DNA of 64,000 nucleotides from Tepidamorphaceae bacterium (GCA_028279445.1 JANQNT010000023.1:124001-188000); one strand, 5' to 3'. Shown: positions 18,050 through 28,680, numbered from the stretch's first letter. The notes: generated by a model from the sequence alone, not told the origin. Numbers and translations are program-made.

Positions 18050-19144
18050 ATGCGCTTTTCCTACATACTTGCCGCGGCGATCCTGATCGCGCTCGGCGCC
18101 TGGCTCTACACCGGCGATATCGTCGTGGGCGGGCGCGGCGACCAGGAACCGGCGATCGCGGAACAGAACGCGGCCAGCGCGCCGGACGCCAAGCCGTTGC
18201 GCGTCAAGGTCGAGCGGATCGCCGCGGAAGCGCGCCGCGATGTCCTGCTGCTGCGCGGACGCACCGAAGCCGAAGACCGGGTCACCGTGCGCGCGGAGAT
18301 CGAGGGCACGATCGAGCTGATCGCCGTCGACAAGGGCGATACGGTGAAGGCCGGTGACCTGCTCTGCCGCATCGAGACGCGCACGCGCGCGGCACGGCTC
18401 GCGGAGGCCGAGGCCAGGCTGGCCCAGGCCGAAGCGGATTTCGAGGCGGCCGAGAAACTCGCCGACAAGGGCTTCACCGCACAGACGCGGGTGCGCGTCC
18501 TGCGTGCCTTGCGGGATGCCGCGCAGGCCAATGTGGAGGCCGCCGAATGGGACCTGGCGCGCACGCAGATCGTCGCGCCGAGCGCCGGCATTGTCGAGAC
18601 GCTCGACGTGCGCAAGGGCTCGCTGCTCAACGTTGGCGACGTTTGCGCCGCGCTGGTCGACATCGATCCCATGCTCGCCGTGGCACAGGTTTCCGAACGC
18701 GAGCTCGGCGGGCTCTCGCTCGGCATTCCGGCGCAGGTGGAGCCGGTGACCGGAGGCGCGTTCGACGGCACCATCAGCTACATCGCGCCTGCCGCCGACC
18801 CGGAAACGCGCACCTTCCGTATCGAGATCAAGCTGGACAACCCGACCGGGGCGCTGCGCGACGGCATCACCAGCGAGATCACGATCCCGCTGGCCTCGCA
18901 GATGGCGCATCGCTTCTCGCCGGCCGCGCTGGTGCTCGGCGATGACGGCGTGATCGGCGTCCGCGCGGTGGACGACGACAATCGCGTGGTGTTTCACACC
19001 GTGCGCCTTCTCGGCGACAGCGGCGATGGCGTGTGGGTCGCCGGCCTGCCGGACACGGTCGACCTGATCGTGCGCGGCCAGGAATACGTCACCGAGGGAC
19101 TGCTGGTCGAACCGGTCACCGAGACGGCGGAGGCGGCGCAATGA
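18050..19144 (+). CDS. RND efflux periplasmic adaptor (membrane fusion protein)
   Basis: 364 residues with an N-terminal membrane anchor (YILAAAILIALGAWLY). The lipoyl half VRAEIEGTIELIAVDKGDTVKAGD is followed by a helical hairpin (about 110-170, rich in Ala/Glu/Arg), the second lipoyl half AGIVETLDVRKGSLLNVGD, and a beta-barrel domain with AADPETRTFRIEI. This is the HlyD/AcrA plan. It links the inner-membrane pump to an outer-membrane channel that is not encoded here. Its stop overlaps the pump start by four bases. Confidence 0.92.
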   Translation: MRFSYILAAAILIALGAWLYTGDIVVGGRGDQEPAIAEQNAASAPDAKPLRVKVERIAAEARRDVLLLRGRTEAEDRVTVRAEIEGTIELIAVDKGDTVKAGDLLCRIETRTRAARLAEAEARLAQAEADFEAAEKLADKGFTAQTRVRVLRALRDAAQANVEAAEWDLARTQIVAPSAGIVETLDVRKGSLLNVGDVCAALVDIDPMLAVAQVSERELGGLSLGIPAQVEPVTGGAFDGTISYIAPAADPETRTFRIEIKLDNPTGALRDGITSEITIPLASQMAHRFSPAALVLGDDGVIGVRAVDDDNRVVFHTVRLLGDSGDGVWVAGLPDTVDLIVRGQEYVTEGLLVEPVTETAEAAQ

Positions 19145-22100
19145 GTGTCGAAATCCGTCAGGGACCGATCGGCACGATCCTGTCGCGCCCGCGCGCGGTG
19201 CTGACGCTGATGATCGCCATGCTCATCGGCGGCATCCTCAGCTACCTCACCATCCCCAAGGAAGCCAATCCGGACATCGACGTCCCGATCTTCTACGTCT
19301 CGATCCCGCAGGATGGCATCTCGCCTGAGGATTCCGAGCGGCTGCTGATCCGGCCGATGGAGACGGAGTTGCGCAGCCTCGACGGACTGAAGGAGATCAC
19401 CGGCATCGCCAGCGAGGGCCACGCCGGCATCGTGCTCGAATTCGACATCGACTTCGACAAGGATCAGGCGCTGATCGACGTCAACGACAAGGTCGACCGC
19501 GCGCGCGCCGAACTCCCGGCCGAGGCCGAGGAACCGCAGGTCTTCGAGACCAACTTCTCGCTGGTGCCCACCATCGTGGTCAACCTGTCGGGCAACGTGC
19601 CAGAGCGCACCCTGCACCGCTATGCCCAGGAGCTGAAGGACGAGATCGAGGCGATCCCCTCGGTGCTCGAGGCAGACCTCGCGGGCAACCGCGAGGAACT
19701 GCTCGAGGTCATCATCGATATGACCCGGCTGGAGACCTACAACATCACCCAGCAGCAGTTGCTGAGCGCGGTGTCCCTCAACAACCGACTGGTGGCCGCA
19801 GGCGCCGTCGACACCGGCCAGGGGCGCTTCAACGTCAAGGTGCCCGGCCTGTTCGAGACGCGCCGCGACATCTTCGAACTGCCGATCATCAACAATGGCG
19901 ACGGCGTGGTGACGCTCGGCGACGTCGCCGATATCCGCCGCACCTTCAAGGACGCGACCAACTACAGCCGCTTCAACGGCGAACCCTCCATCGCCATCGA
20001 GGTGAAGAAGCGGCTCGGCACCAACATCGTGGAGAACAATGCCGCGGTGAAGGCGGTCGTTGCAGCCTACACCGCCGACTGGCCCGATGCGATCCGCGTC
20101 GACTACGCGCTCGACGAGTCGAAGTACATCTTCGAGGTGCTCAACTCGCTGCAGTCGTCGATCATCACGGCGATCTGCCTGGTGATGATCGTCGTCGTGG
20201 CAGCACTCGGAGCGCGCTCCGCGCTGCTGATCGGCATCGCCATCCCCACCTCCTTCATGCTCGGCTTCCTGATCATCAACCTGGCCGGCATGACCGTGAA
20301 CATCATGGTGCTGTTCGGCCTGGTGCTGACCACCGGCATGCTGGTCGACGGGGCGATCGTCATCGTCGAATACGCCGACCGCAAGATGGCGGAAGGAGCC
20401 AAGCGGCGCGAAGCCTACATCATGGCCGCCCAGCGCATGTTCTGGCCGGTGTTCTCTTCCACTGCGACGACGCTGGCCGCCTTCATCCCCATGCTGCTGT
20501 GGCCGGGCGTGGCGGGCGAGTTCATGAGCTACCTGCCGATCATGGTGATCGTGGTGCTGTCGGCCTCGATCGTCACCGCGATGATCTTCCTGCCCGTCGT
20601 CGGCGGGCTGATCGGTAAGTCCAACGCGCGCAGCGCGGACATGGAAAACGCCCGCAAGCTGGCCGGCGATGCCCATGTGGACTATCGCGACATCGGCGGA
20701 TTGACGGGCGCCTATGTACGCACCCTGGCGCGGATCATCCGCCGCCCGAGCCTGGTGCTGATCGCCACCGGGGTGATCGCCTACACCGTCTTCACGCTGT
20801 TCGCGACACACAACAACGGCGTTGAGTTCTTCGTCCAGGAGGAGCCGGAGCGCTCGGTCATCCTGATCTCCGCGCGCGGCAACCTGTCGGCGGATGAACA
20901 GCGCGACACGGTGCTGCTGGTCGAACGCGAAGTGGTGCAGGTGCCGGGCATCAAGCACGTCATCACCAGCACCGGCGGTGCGGCGGCCGGCGTGCGGCTT
21001 GGCGATGTGGAGGACAAGCCGGTCGATACGGTCGGGCAGATCACCATCGAGCTGAACGACTACTGCTGCCGGCGCCTGGCCGAGGACATCTTCGCCGACA
21101 TCCGGGCGCGCACCGCCGATATCGCCGGCATCCGGGTGGAAATCCGCCAGATCGAGGGCGGCCCGCCGACCGGCAAGGACGTGCGGCTGGAGATCACCGC
21201 GCCGACCTACGAGGCGGTGATGGCGGCCACCGCGCGCGTCGCCGAGCATGTGCAGACCGGCATGAGCGACCTGCGCGATATCGAGGACACCCGTCCCCTG
21301 CCCGGCATCGAGTGGCAGCTCGACGTTGACCGCGAACAGGCCGGGCGCTTCGGCGCCGATATCGCCTCCGTCGGCACCATGATCCAGCTCGTCACCACCG
21401 GCGTGCTCGCCGGCACCTACCGGCCCGACGATGCCGACGACGAGATCAACATCCGCGTGCGCCTGCCCGAAGCGGAGCGCTCGCTGGCGCAGCTAGACCG
21501 GCTGCGCGTGCGCACTGCGCAGGGCCTCGTGCCGCTGTCGAATTTCGTCACCCGCACCGCCCAGCCGAAGGTCTCCACCATCACCCGGCAGAACGGCGCG
21601 TTCTCGATGCAGGTCAAGGCCAATGTGCAGCCGGGCATCATCGCCGATGACAAGGTGCGCGAGCTGGAGACGTGGCTCGGCACGCAGAGCTGGGACGCGG
21701 GGATCGGCTTCCGCTTCCGCGGCGCCGACGAGGACCAGAAGGAATCCGGTGCCTTCCTGCAGCGCGCCGCGATCGCCGCGCTGTTTTTGATGTTCATCAT
21801 CCTGGTGACCCAGTTCAACAGCTTCTACCAGACCTTCATCACGTTGCTGACGGTGGTGCTGGGCGTGCTGGGCGTGCTGATCGGCATGATGATCACCGGC
21901 CAGAGCTTCTCGATCATCATGACGGGAACCGGCGTCGTGGCACTGTCGGGCATCGTGGTGAACAACGCCATTGTCCTGATGGACACGTACAACCGCATGC
22001 ACCGCCAGCTCGGGCTCAATCCGGTCGACGCGGTGCTGCGCACGGCCGCCCAGCGGCTGCGGCCGATCTTCCTGACCACCTTCACCACCATCATGGGCCT

Positions 22101-22506
22101 GGTGCCGATGGCGACCCAGGTCACGGTCGACTTCTTCAACCACACCTTGGAGGTCGGCGGCATCACCTCCACCTGGTGGGTGCAGCTTTCCACCGCCATC
22201 ATCTTCGGACTGGCCTTCGCCACCTTGCTGACGCTGGTGTTGATTCCAACCCTGCTGGCCGCACCGCATGTCTATGGCGAAGGGGTTAAGCGGCTCAGCA
22301 CCAGCCTGCGCGCGGTGCTGCCGGGAACGGCACTGCAGCCGGCGGGCGGGCCGCCGCTGGATGCGATCGCCGAGCCGGAACCGGCGGTCACGCAAGAGCC
22401 GGACGAAGACAAGCCCAAGCCGAAGAAGCCGCGCCGGCGCAAGCGCAAGAAGCCCGATCCCGACGAGGGCGGAACGCCGGGCGCCATTCCCGAAGCAGCC
22501 GAATAG
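19141..22506 (+). CDS. RND efflux transporter permease
   Basis: 1121 residues from the ATG at 19141, coupled to the adaptor stop (ATGA). The hydrophobic segment at the N-terminus (RAVLTLMIAMLIGGILSYLT), the two large periplasmic loops and two blocks of membrane spans fit the HAE-1/AcrB plan. The TM4 motif reads GMLVDGAIVIVEY, with one Asp where AcrB has two. The TM10 motif reads GIVVNNAIVLMD, lacking the AcrB Lys, so the proton relay differs from AcrB. A charged tail of about 60 residues (PKPKKPRRRKRKKP) follows the last span. The substrate is unknown. Confidence 0.92.
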   Translation: MSVEIRQGPIGTILSRPRAVLTLMIAMLIGGILSYLTIPKEANPDIDVPIFYVSIPQDGISPEDSERLLIRPMETELRSLDGLKEITGIASEGHAGIVLEFDIDFDKDQALIDVNDKVDRARAELPAEAEEPQVFETNFSLVPTIVVNLSGNVPERTLHRYAQELKDEIEAIPSVLEADLAGNREELLEVIIDMTRLETYNITQQQLLSAVSLNNRLVAAGAVDTGQGRFNVKVPGLFETRRDIFELPIINNGDGVVTLGDVADIRRTFKDATNYSRFNGEPSIAIEVKKRLGTNIVENNAAVKAVVAAYTADWPDAIRVDYALDESKYIFEVLNSLQSSIITAICLVMIVVVAALGARSALLIGIAIPTSFMLGFLIINLAGMTVNIMVLFGLVLTTGMLVDGAIVIVEYADRKMAEGAKRREAYIMAAQRMFWPVFSSTATTLAAFIPMLLWPGVAGEFMSYLPIMVIVVLSASIVTAMIFLPVVGGLIGKSNARSADMENARKLAGDAHVDYRDIGGLTGAYVRTLARIIRRPSLVLIATGVIAYTVFTLFATHNNGVEFFVQEEPERSVILISARGNLSADEQRDTVLLVEREVVQVPGIKHVITSTGGAAAGVRLGDVEDKPVDTVGQITIELNDYCCRRLAEDIFADIRARTADIAGIRVEIRQIEGGPPTGKDVRLEITAPTYEAVMAATARVAEHVQTGMSDLRDIEDTRPLPGIEWQLDVDREQAGRFGADIASVGTMIQLVTTGVLAGTYRPDDADDEINIRVRLPEAERSLAQLDRLRVRTAQGLVPLSNFVTRTAQPKVSTITRQNGAFSMQVKANVQPGIIADDKVRELETWLGTQSWDAGIGFRFRGADEDQKESGAFLQRAAIAALFLMFIILVTQFNSFYQTFITLLTVVLGVLGVLIGMMITGQSFSIIMTGTGVVALSGIVVNNAIVLMDTYNRMHRQLGLNPVDAVLRTAAQRLRPIFLTTFTTIMGLVPMATQVTVDFFNHTLEVGGITSTWWVQLSTAIIFGLAFATLLTLVLIPTLLAAPHVYGEGVKRLSTSLRAVLPGTALQPAGGPPLDAIAEPEPAVTQEPDEDKPKPKKPRRRKRKKPDPDEGGTPGAIPEAAE

Positions 22507-22533
22507 CGCGCGGTACGTTCAGGTCCCGGGGAT

Positions 22534-23412
22534 TCAGCTCTTGCGCGGTCCCGACTTCGACGCGCGGGGCTTTTTCTGTGTATCGCCGGTCCCTTCGGGT
22601 GGCGTGGCCTGTTTGACCGCCTCGGCGGCGGCAAGCCGGCGGTAACGCAGAATGCCGACGGGGATCATCGCAAGATAGAGGATCGAGCCGCTGGCCAGCG
22701 TGGTCCAGGGGAAGGACGCCAGCATGGCGAAGAACAGCACCACGGCGATCAGCATCGGCAGCACCCATTCGCGCGGAATGCGGCCGATCTTCTTGAACGA
22801 CATGGTCGGCAGGCTGGAGACCATCAGGAAGGCGACGGCGATGACATAGGCCGCGGCGACCGGTGCGGTCTCGGTCATGTGCGGCAGGCCGACAAGCTCC
22901 ATGTAGATCGGCAGCAGCGCGATCAGCGCCCCAGCCGGCGCCGGCACGCCGACGAAGAACCCCTGCGCCCAGGCCGGACGGTCGGGGTCGTCGAGCGAGA
23001 CGTTGAAGCGGGCCAGTCGCAGCACCGTGGCCAGCGCCAGCACCAGCACCGCGATCCAGCCGATTGAGCCCAGTTCGTCGAGCGCGAACATGTAGAGCAG
23101 GATGCCGGGCGCGACGCCGAAATTGACGAAATCGGCAAGCGAGTCGAGTTCCGCGCCGAAGCGCGAGGTGGATTTCAGCGCCCGCGCCAGGCGTCCGTCG
23201 AGCGCATCGAGCAGCGCTGCGAAGCCGATCGCCGCGATGGCCAGTTCGAAGCGATGTTCGATGGCCAGCCGCATGGCGGTCAGCCCGGCGCACAGCGCCA
23301 GCAGGGTCACGGCGTTGGGCAGGATCAGCCGTAGCGGCACCCGCCGCAGCCGGGAGAAGCGGCGCCGGCCGTTCTTCTTGTCCGGCTCGAAGGGGGGAAA
23401 CAGCGTGTCCAT
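22534..23412 (-). CDS. pssA: CDP-diacylglycerol-serine O-phosphatidyltransferase
   Basis: Makes phosphatidylserine from CDP-diacylglycerol and serine in the inner membrane. 292 residues with about eight hydrophobic segments. The CDP-alcohol phosphotransferase signature is intact: DALDGRLAR, then G in SRFGAELDS and the Asp of LDSLADF (D-x2-DG-x2-AR-x8-G-x3-D-x3-D). It follows psd by 12 bp on the same strand, so the two steps to phosphatidylethanolamine are co-transcribed. The C-terminal tail is basic. Confidence 0.95.
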   Translation of the reverse strand: MDTLFPPFEPDKKNGRRRFSRLRRVPLRLILPNAVTLLALCAGLTAMRLAIEHRFELAIAAIGFAALLDALDGRLARALKSTSRFGAELDSLADFVNFGVAPGILLYMFALDELGSIGWIAVLVLALATVLRLARFNVSLDDPDRPAWAQGFFVGVPAPAGALIALLPIYMELVGLPHMTETAPVAAAYVIAVAFLMVSSLPTMSFKKIGRIPREWVLPMLIAVVLFFAMLASFPWTTLASGSILYLAMIPVGILRYRRLAAAEAVKQATPPEGTGDTQKKPRASKSGPRKS

Positions 23413-23424
23413 CGCGCGCGCCCC

Positions 23425-24126
23425 TCAGTCGATCCGCACCGGATGGGCCGCCCCGGCTTCGCCGAGACGGGCCAGCACGGTTTCGCCGGCGATCGCACGC
23501 TGGCCGACGGCGACCGACGGCCGGGTGCCCAGCGGCAGGTAGACATCGACCCGGCTGCCGAACCGGATGAGGCCGATGCGCTCGCCCGTGGTCACCGGGG
23601 CTTCCTCCGCGACGAAGGTGACGATGCGCCGCGCCACCAGCCCGGCGATCTGCACCACCGCGATCCGGGCGCCGGTTCCAGTCTCGATGATGAAACCGTT
23701 GCGCTCGTTGTCCTCGCTGGCCTTGTCGAGCTCGGCGTTGAGGAACTTGCCCGCCTTGTAGGCGATACGCCGGATCTGTCCGGTGACCGGCGAGCGGTTC
23801 ACGTGCACGTCGAAGACGTTCATGAACACCGAGATGCGGGTCAGTGCCGCCTCGCCCATCTCCAGTTCCGGCGGGGGCACGGCGTCGCCGATCGCCGAGA
23901 CGCACCCGTCCGCCGGGCTGACGATCAGGTCTTCGTCCATCGGGGTGACGCGGGCGGGATCGCGGAAGAAGTAGGCACACCAGGCGGCAAGCACGATGCC
24001 GACGAAGAACAGGAAGCCCGACAGCAGCCCGAGCAGCAGCGCGCCGACGACGAACAGTGCGACGAACGGCCAGCCCTCCCGGTGAACGGGCACGAAGGTA
24101 CGGCGGATGGTGTCGGCAAGCGCCAT
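23425..24126 (-). CDS. psd: Phosphatidylserine decarboxylase proenzyme, short form
   Basis: Converts phosphatidylserine to phosphatidylethanolamine. The ATG at 24126 gives 233 residues, typical of the short archaeal/alphaproteobacterial type. A hydrophobic hairpin (about 20-55) is followed by [28 protein letters not shown], and the self-cleavage site [12 protein letters not shown], where the Ser becomes the pyruvoyl group. It is the first gene of psd-pssA. Confidence 0.95.
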   Translation of the reverse strand: MALADTIRRTFVPVHREGWPFVALFVVGALLLGLLSGFLFFVGIVLAAWCAYFFRDPARVTPMDEDLIVSPADGCVSAIGDAVPPPELEMGEAALTRISVFMNVFDVHVNRSPVTGQIRRIAYKAGKFLNAELDKASEDNERNGFIIETGTGARIAVVQIAGLVARRIVTFVAEEAPVTTGERIGLIRFGSRVDVYLPLGTRPSVAVGQRAIAGETVLARLGEAGAAHPVRID

Positions 24127-24230
24127 GACAGCTCCGAACTGATCAGGATTACAGGTGAACTTATGTCGCCGCATGTTGGGCTGTCGAGTGCACGGCGGCG
24201 GTTACACGGCAACAGCGTTAGCGTCCGCTT

Positions 24231-26249
24231 CTAACTCGTTGTCTCACGGGCGGTCGGGGATTCGTCCTGATCGATCACATCGCCCTGCTCGTGGCTTGCG
24301 CCCTTGCCGGCTGCGTCGCGCACCGTCGCCGGCTCGACGGGAAGATACCCTTCCGCATCGCTTTCCACCGTCTGGCGCAGGCGCTCGGCGGCCTCCTGGG
24401 CCTCGCGCTGGCGCTGCCACATGCCGGCATAGACGCCGCCGGCCTTGATCAGATCGCCGTGGCGGCCGCGCTCGACGATCTCGCCCTTGCACAGCACGAT
24501 GATCTCGTCGGCGCCGATCACGGTGGAGAGCCGATGGGCGATGACGATGGTGGTGCGGCCCTGGGCGACACGGTCGAGCGCCGACTGGATTTCCTTCTCG
24601 GTATGGGTGTCGAGGGCGGACGTGGCCTCGTCCAGCATCAGGATCGGCGGCGCCTTGAGGATGGTTCGGGCGATCGCCACGCGCTGCTTCTCGCCGCCCG
24701 ACAGCTTAAGGCCGCGCTCGCCGACCATGGTGTCGTAGCCCTCCGGAAGGGTGGCGATGAAACCATCGATCTGCGCCAGCCGGGCGGCCTCGGCCACCTC
24801 TTCGTCGGTTGCCTCGACGCGGCCGTAGCGGATGTTGTAGCGGATGGTGTCGTTGAACAGCACGGTGTCCTGGGGAACCATGCCGATTGCCTTGCGCAGC
24901 GACTCCTGGGTCACCGAACGGATGTCCTGCCCGTCGATCGTGACGGTGCCCTCGGAGACCTCGTAGAAGCGAAACAGGATGCGCGAGATGGTCGACTTGC
25001 CGGCACCGGAAGGCCCGACGATGGCCACCGTCCTGCCGGCCGGCACCTCGAACGAAACGCCCTTCAGGATCGGCCGGTGCGGCTCGTAGGCAAAGTGCAC
25101 GTCGGTGAACCGAATGGCGCCATCGCTGATGGACAACGGCGCAGCGCCATCGGCATCCTCGATCTCCGGCTCCTGCTCGAGCAGGTTGAACATCACCTCG
25201 ACGTCGATCAGCCCCTGCTTGATCTCGCGATAGACGAAGCCGATGAAGTTGAGGGGCATGTAGAGCTGCAAGAGCAGCGCGTTGATCATGACGAAGTCGC
25301 CGAGCGTCTGGGTGCCGGCGGCGACCTCGCGCGCCGACATCGCCATGCAGATCAGCATGCCGGCCGCGAAGATCACCGACTGCCCGGAGTTGAGCCAGGC
25401 CAGCGACGTCCAGGTCTTCACCGCGGCGCGTTCGTAGCGCGCCATGGAGCGGTCGAAGCGCTCGGTCTCCATGGCCTCGTTGTTGAAGTACTTCACCGTC
25501 TCGAAGTTGAGCAGGCTGTCGATCGCCTTGGAGTTGGCGTCGGTGTCGGATTCGTTCATGTCGCGGCGGATCGCCATGCGCCATTCGGTGGCCTTCACCG
25601 TGAACCACATGTACAGCGTCATCGTCACAACCAGCACGACGACGTAGAGCGGGCCGAATTGCAGCAGCACGATCACCGCGACGAGCACGAATTCGATGAC
25701 GGTGGGGATCGACGACAGCAGCGTGTAGCGGACGATGGTCTCGATACCCTTGACGCCGCGCTCGACGATACGGCTCAGGCCGCCGGTCCGGCGTTCCAGG
25801 TGAAAGCGCAGCGACAGCCGGTGCAGGTGCGAAAAGGTCCTGTGTCCAAGCGCGCGTACAGCGTGCTGGCCGACCTTGGCGAAGACCGCATCGCGCAACT
25901 GCTGGAAGATCATCGACATGACCCGCGCCGCCGCATAGGCGATGACCATGAACATCGGGATCGCCAGCAGTGCGACGAGGCCGCCCTGCGCACCGGCAAA
26001 GGCGCCGGAGCCGTCCAGCGCATCCACCGCCCACTTGTAGGTGTAGGGGACGGCGACGGTGAAGACCTTGGCGACAAGCAGGAAGACCAGCGCCAGAACG
26101 ACGCGCAGCTTCAGGTCCATGCGGCCTGCGGGCCAGATGTAAGGCCACAACACCGCCAATGCGCGGAACGTATTGCCGCTGCCGTCGAAACGGGGCTTCG
26201 GCGAGGTCTGGAGCACGTCGGGATGCCTTTGTCGTGTGGTCGCTGTCAT
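24231..26249 (-). CDS. Atm1-type ABC exporter (fused membrane and ATPase domains)
   Basis: 672 residues. An N-terminal six-helix exporter domain (about 45-330) is followed by an ATPase domain with Walker A GPSGAGKSTISR, signature LSGGEKQRVAIA and Walker B ILMLDEATSALD. The opening (FRALAVLWPYIWP) and the NSKAIDSLLNFETVKYFNNE segment are characteristic of the Atm1/HMT1 group, which exports glutathione-linked sulfur or metal species. A 60-residue hydrophilic tail ends the protein. It lies 104 bp upstream of psd. The substrate is not shown by the sequence. Confidence 0.9.
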   Translation of the reverse strand: MTATTRQRHPDVLQTSPKPRFDGSGNTFRALAVLWPYIWPAGRMDLKLRVVLALVFLLVAKVFTVAVPYTYKWAVDALDGSGAFAGAQGGLVALLAIPMFMVIAYAAARVMSMIFQQLRDAVFAKVGQHAVRALGHRTFSHLHRLSLRFHLERRTGGLSRIVERGVKGIETIVRYTLLSSIPTVIEFVLVAVIVLLQFGPLYVVVLVVTMTLYMWFTVKATEWRMAIRRDMNESDTDANSKAIDSLLNFETVKYFNNEAMETERFDRSMARYERAAVKTWTSLAWLNSGQSVIFAAGMLICMAMSAREVAAGTQTLGDFVMINALLLQLYMPLNFIGFVYREIKQGLIDVEVMFNLLEQEPEIEDADGAAPLSISDGAIRFTDVHFAYEPHRPILKGVSFEVPAGRTVAIVGPSGAGKSTISRILFRFYEVSEGTVTIDGQDIRSVTQESLRKAIGMVPQDTVLFNDTIRYNIRYGRVEATDEEVAEAARLAQIDGFIATLPEGYDTMVGERGLKLSGGEKQRVAIARTILKAPPILMLDEATSALDTHTEKEIQSALDRVAQGRTTIVIAHRLSTVIGADEIIVLCKGEIVERGRHGDLIKAGGVYAGMWQRQREAQEAAERLRQTVESDAEGYLPVEPATVRDAAGKGASHEQGDVIDQDESPTARETTS

Positions 26250-26354
26250 GCACTCATGCCGAGCGCACGAACATGCCGCGTGTCGCGGGCGACCACGTCA
26301 GATACGCAAACCTAACCTAACGCTGGCAGAAACGTGCGTCGATGCACGTTCCGG

Positions 26355-27935
26355 TCAGTTATTCTCGATAACCGGAACGGTGAAGACCTGGCCCGGGAAG
26401 ATCAGGTCCGGGTCCTCGATCTGGCTGCGGTTGGCCTCGAAGATCAGCGTGTATTGGATGCCACGGCCATAGACCTTGCGGGCAATCCGCCACAGGGCAT
26501 CGCCGCGACGCACTTCGATTGTCGTCGCGGGCGTGCCGGCGGCGGCGGGTGCAGCCTGTTCCGCATCGGCCACCACCGGCGCAGCGGCGGTGTCGCCTGC
26601 ATTGGTATCGTCCGTTGCGGTATCGTCGGCCCCGCTTTCGCCAGCCTCGGTCTCGCCGGCGGCAATTCCGCCTACCGAGCTGTCGCCACCGGCGGTAACG
26701 GTTCCGTCCGAACCAGTGCCTTCCGAGGCGGTGCTTCCGGTCCCGTCCTGGGTGGAGTCGGCCACAGTGGCGGGGGTTTTAGCGCCACCGCCGTCGCTGG
26801 TTCCATCCGCGGCGGACTGAGCCGGGGCGTCGCCGCTCGTGGGCTGATCACCCGGCGTTGCTTGCGGCACGGGGTCCGGCGCGGCCTGGTTCTCGGCGAC
26901 CAGCGCGACCCGGTCGAAGCGCACCTGGGCGCGCGCCATCACCTGGGCGCCATCGCCGGCCAGCAGATCGGCGCGCACCGTGTGGCGGCCGGGCGGCAGC
27001 GCCTGGCGAACCTGCAACGACCAGTCGCCACCGGCATCGGCCCGGGCATCCCCGGCATAAGCGCCATTGACGTAGACCCGCACGGTCGATCCCGCCGGTG
27101 CCTCACCGACGAGCGAAAGGTCGTTGATGCCGTCGCCATCGGCCGGAGACACGTCGAAGGCGCGGATGAACACCTCCGGCTCGGCGGCGGCCTGCTCCGG
27201 AGTTGCCTGTTCCGGGGCGGCCTGCTCGGAAGTGGCCTGTTCAGGTACGGCCTGTTCGGGCGCCGCCGGCGCCTCCGCCACCTGCTCTTCGGCGGGCTGG
27301 TCCGGCGTCTCCGGCACCTGCACGACCTGCGGCGGCTGGCCATCCTCCTGGATGACCACCAGAGGTGTCTGGCCGCCACCCGGAATCTGGATGGCGATAT
27401 CCTTCGCACCGGTCCCGGCGGCCGCGCCGCCGCTGCCGGTGACCACGGACAGGGAATGCGGCCCTTCGCCGAGCGGCTCGGACAGTACGGCGGCGAACTC
27501 GCCGGCCGCATCGGCCGTCAGGGTCTCGACCGGCTCTCCGTCCAGAAGGATGGTGATCTGCTCGCCCGGTGCCGTGCGGCCGGCGATGACCACGCCGCCC
27601 TGCGGATCGACACGGACGATATCCAGTTCGGGCGCTTCGCCCGGCGCCGGCGTGCCTTCGGCGGTCTGCGCAGGCGCATCGCCATCGGCAGGTGTATCCG
27701 CCTCGCCTTCGGCGGTTTCCTGTGCGGGTGTCTCGGACACAGGTGTCTCCGGCACAGGTGTCTCGGACGCGGGGGTGTCCGACGCTGGCGTTCCGGCCGG
27801 CGTGTCCTGTGCCTCGCTGACCGTTTCCGGCTTCAGTGGCAACACGTCCAACTGATGCAGGGCGATATAGGTGCCGCCGATCACGACAATCGCGCCGACA
27901 ACGAAGATCGTGACCGCGCGCTGCAGATCCGACAT
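26355..27935 (-). CDS. LysM-domain membrane-anchored protein with low-complexity middle
   Basis: The ATG at 27935 gives 526 residues. A membrane span ([20 protein letters not shown], about residues 6-26) anchors it. Two Pro/Glu/Ala/Thr low-complexity stretches follow, the second built of degenerate PEQA(T/A) repeats (27180-27290). Between them are Ig-like domains ([20 protein letters not shown] and [20 protein letters not shown]). The C-terminus is a LysM domain ([18 protein letters not shown]...) that should bind peptidoglycan. It probably tethers the inner membrane to the wall; a longer reading upstream has no better start. Confidence 0.8.
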   Translation of the reverse strand: MSDLQRAVTIFVVGAIVVIGGTYIALHQLDVLPLKPETVSEAQDTPAGTPASDTPASETPVPETPVSETPAQETAEGEADTPADGDAPAQTAEGTPAPGEAPELDIVRVDPQGGVVIAGRTAPGEQITILLDGEPVETLTADAAGEFAAVLSEPLGEGPHSLSVVTGSGGAAAGTGAKDIAIQIPGGGQTPLVVIQEDGQPPQVVQVPETPDQPAEEQVAEAPAAPEQAVPEQATSEQAAPEQATPEQAAAEPEVFIRAFDVSPADGDGINDLSLVGEAPAGSTVRVYVNGAYAGDARADAGGDWSLQVRQALPPGRHTVRADLLAGDGAQVMARAQVRFDRVALVAENQAAPDPVPQATPGDQPTSGDAPAQSAADGTSDGGGAKTPATVADSTQDGTGSTASEGTGSDGTVTAGGDSSVGGIAAGETEAGESGADDTATDDTNAGDTAAAPVVADAEQAAPAAAGTPATTIEVRRGDALWRIARKVYGRGIQYTLIFEANRSQIEDPDLIFPGQVFTVPVIENN

Positions 27936-28080
27936 CTCTTGCCTTTCACCGCCGATCTTTCGGCGTACAATCGTCCATTTCGGGCGCTGGCCGAATGGAC
28001 TTCGTTTGTTGTCTGAATCGTGTTCTATCGCCACGCGGGTGCCGTGTCACGCGGCCCATTTGCCTCGGGAACGGGCACAT

Positions 28081-28680
28081 ATGAGCGACATCGCCAATAT
28101 CTGCGTCTATTGCGGCTCCGGCCCCGGCAGAAATCCGGCCTACGAACAAGCCGCGCGCCGCTTCGGCGCGATCCTCGCCGACAACGACATACGCCTGGTC
28201 TATGGCGGCGGCGGATTGGGGCTGATGGGGGCGGTGGCGCGCGCCACGCTTGCGGCCGGCGGCCGGGTTCTGGGCATCATTCCGCAGTTCCTGGAAAACC
28301 GCGAGCACATGCTGCGTGACGTACAGGACCTGCTGGTGACGCAGGACATGCATCAGCGCAAACAGCTCATGTTCGAACACGCCGACGCGTTCGTGGCGCT
28401 GCCCGGCGGCGTCGGCACGCTGGAGGAGCTGGTGGAGATGCTGACCTGGTCGCAGCTTGGCCAGCACAGCAAGCCGATCCTGCTGGCCAATATCGAAGGC
28501 TTCTGGGACCCGCTGATCGGCCTGTTCGCGCACATGCACGCGGAATCGTTCATCCGCGAGGGCCTCAACGTGAGCTACCTGAGCGTCGATGACGTGGAGG
28601 ACATCCTGCCGGCGCTGCACAAGGCGCTCGACGCCGCACCGCCGCAACCGGATGCGGCATCGCTGATCGACCGGATGTAG
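28081..28680 (+). CDS. LOG-family nucleotide phosphoribohydrolase
   Basis: 199 residues with VYCGSGPGRNP at the N-terminus, YGGGGLGLMGAVA and the signature PGGVGTLEELVEMLTW. These are hallmarks of the LONELY GUY family, which cleaves the N-glycosidic bond of nucleoside 5'-monophosphates (cytokinin ribotides in plants, AMP or related in bacteria). The real substrate in bacteria is often unclear. The ATG at 28081 is preceded by GGGAACGGGCACAT, a weak site. It diverges from the LysM gene across 145 bp. Confidence 0.9.
   Translation: MSDIANICVYCGSGPGRNPAYEQAARRFGAILADNDIRLVYGGGGLGLMGAVARATLAAGGRVLGIIPQFLENREHMLRDVQDLLVTQDMHQRKQLMFEHADAFVALPGGVGTLEELVEMLTWSQLGQHSKPILLANIEGFWDPLIGLFAHMHAESFIREGLNVSYLSVDDVEDILPALHKALDAAPPQPDAASLIDRM

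Noticed and set aside
18994-21249. Long minus-strand open frame of 751 codons
   Set aside because: It runs antisense to the RND permease in high-GC DNA. Its His/Asp/Arg-rich translation is typical of an artefact.
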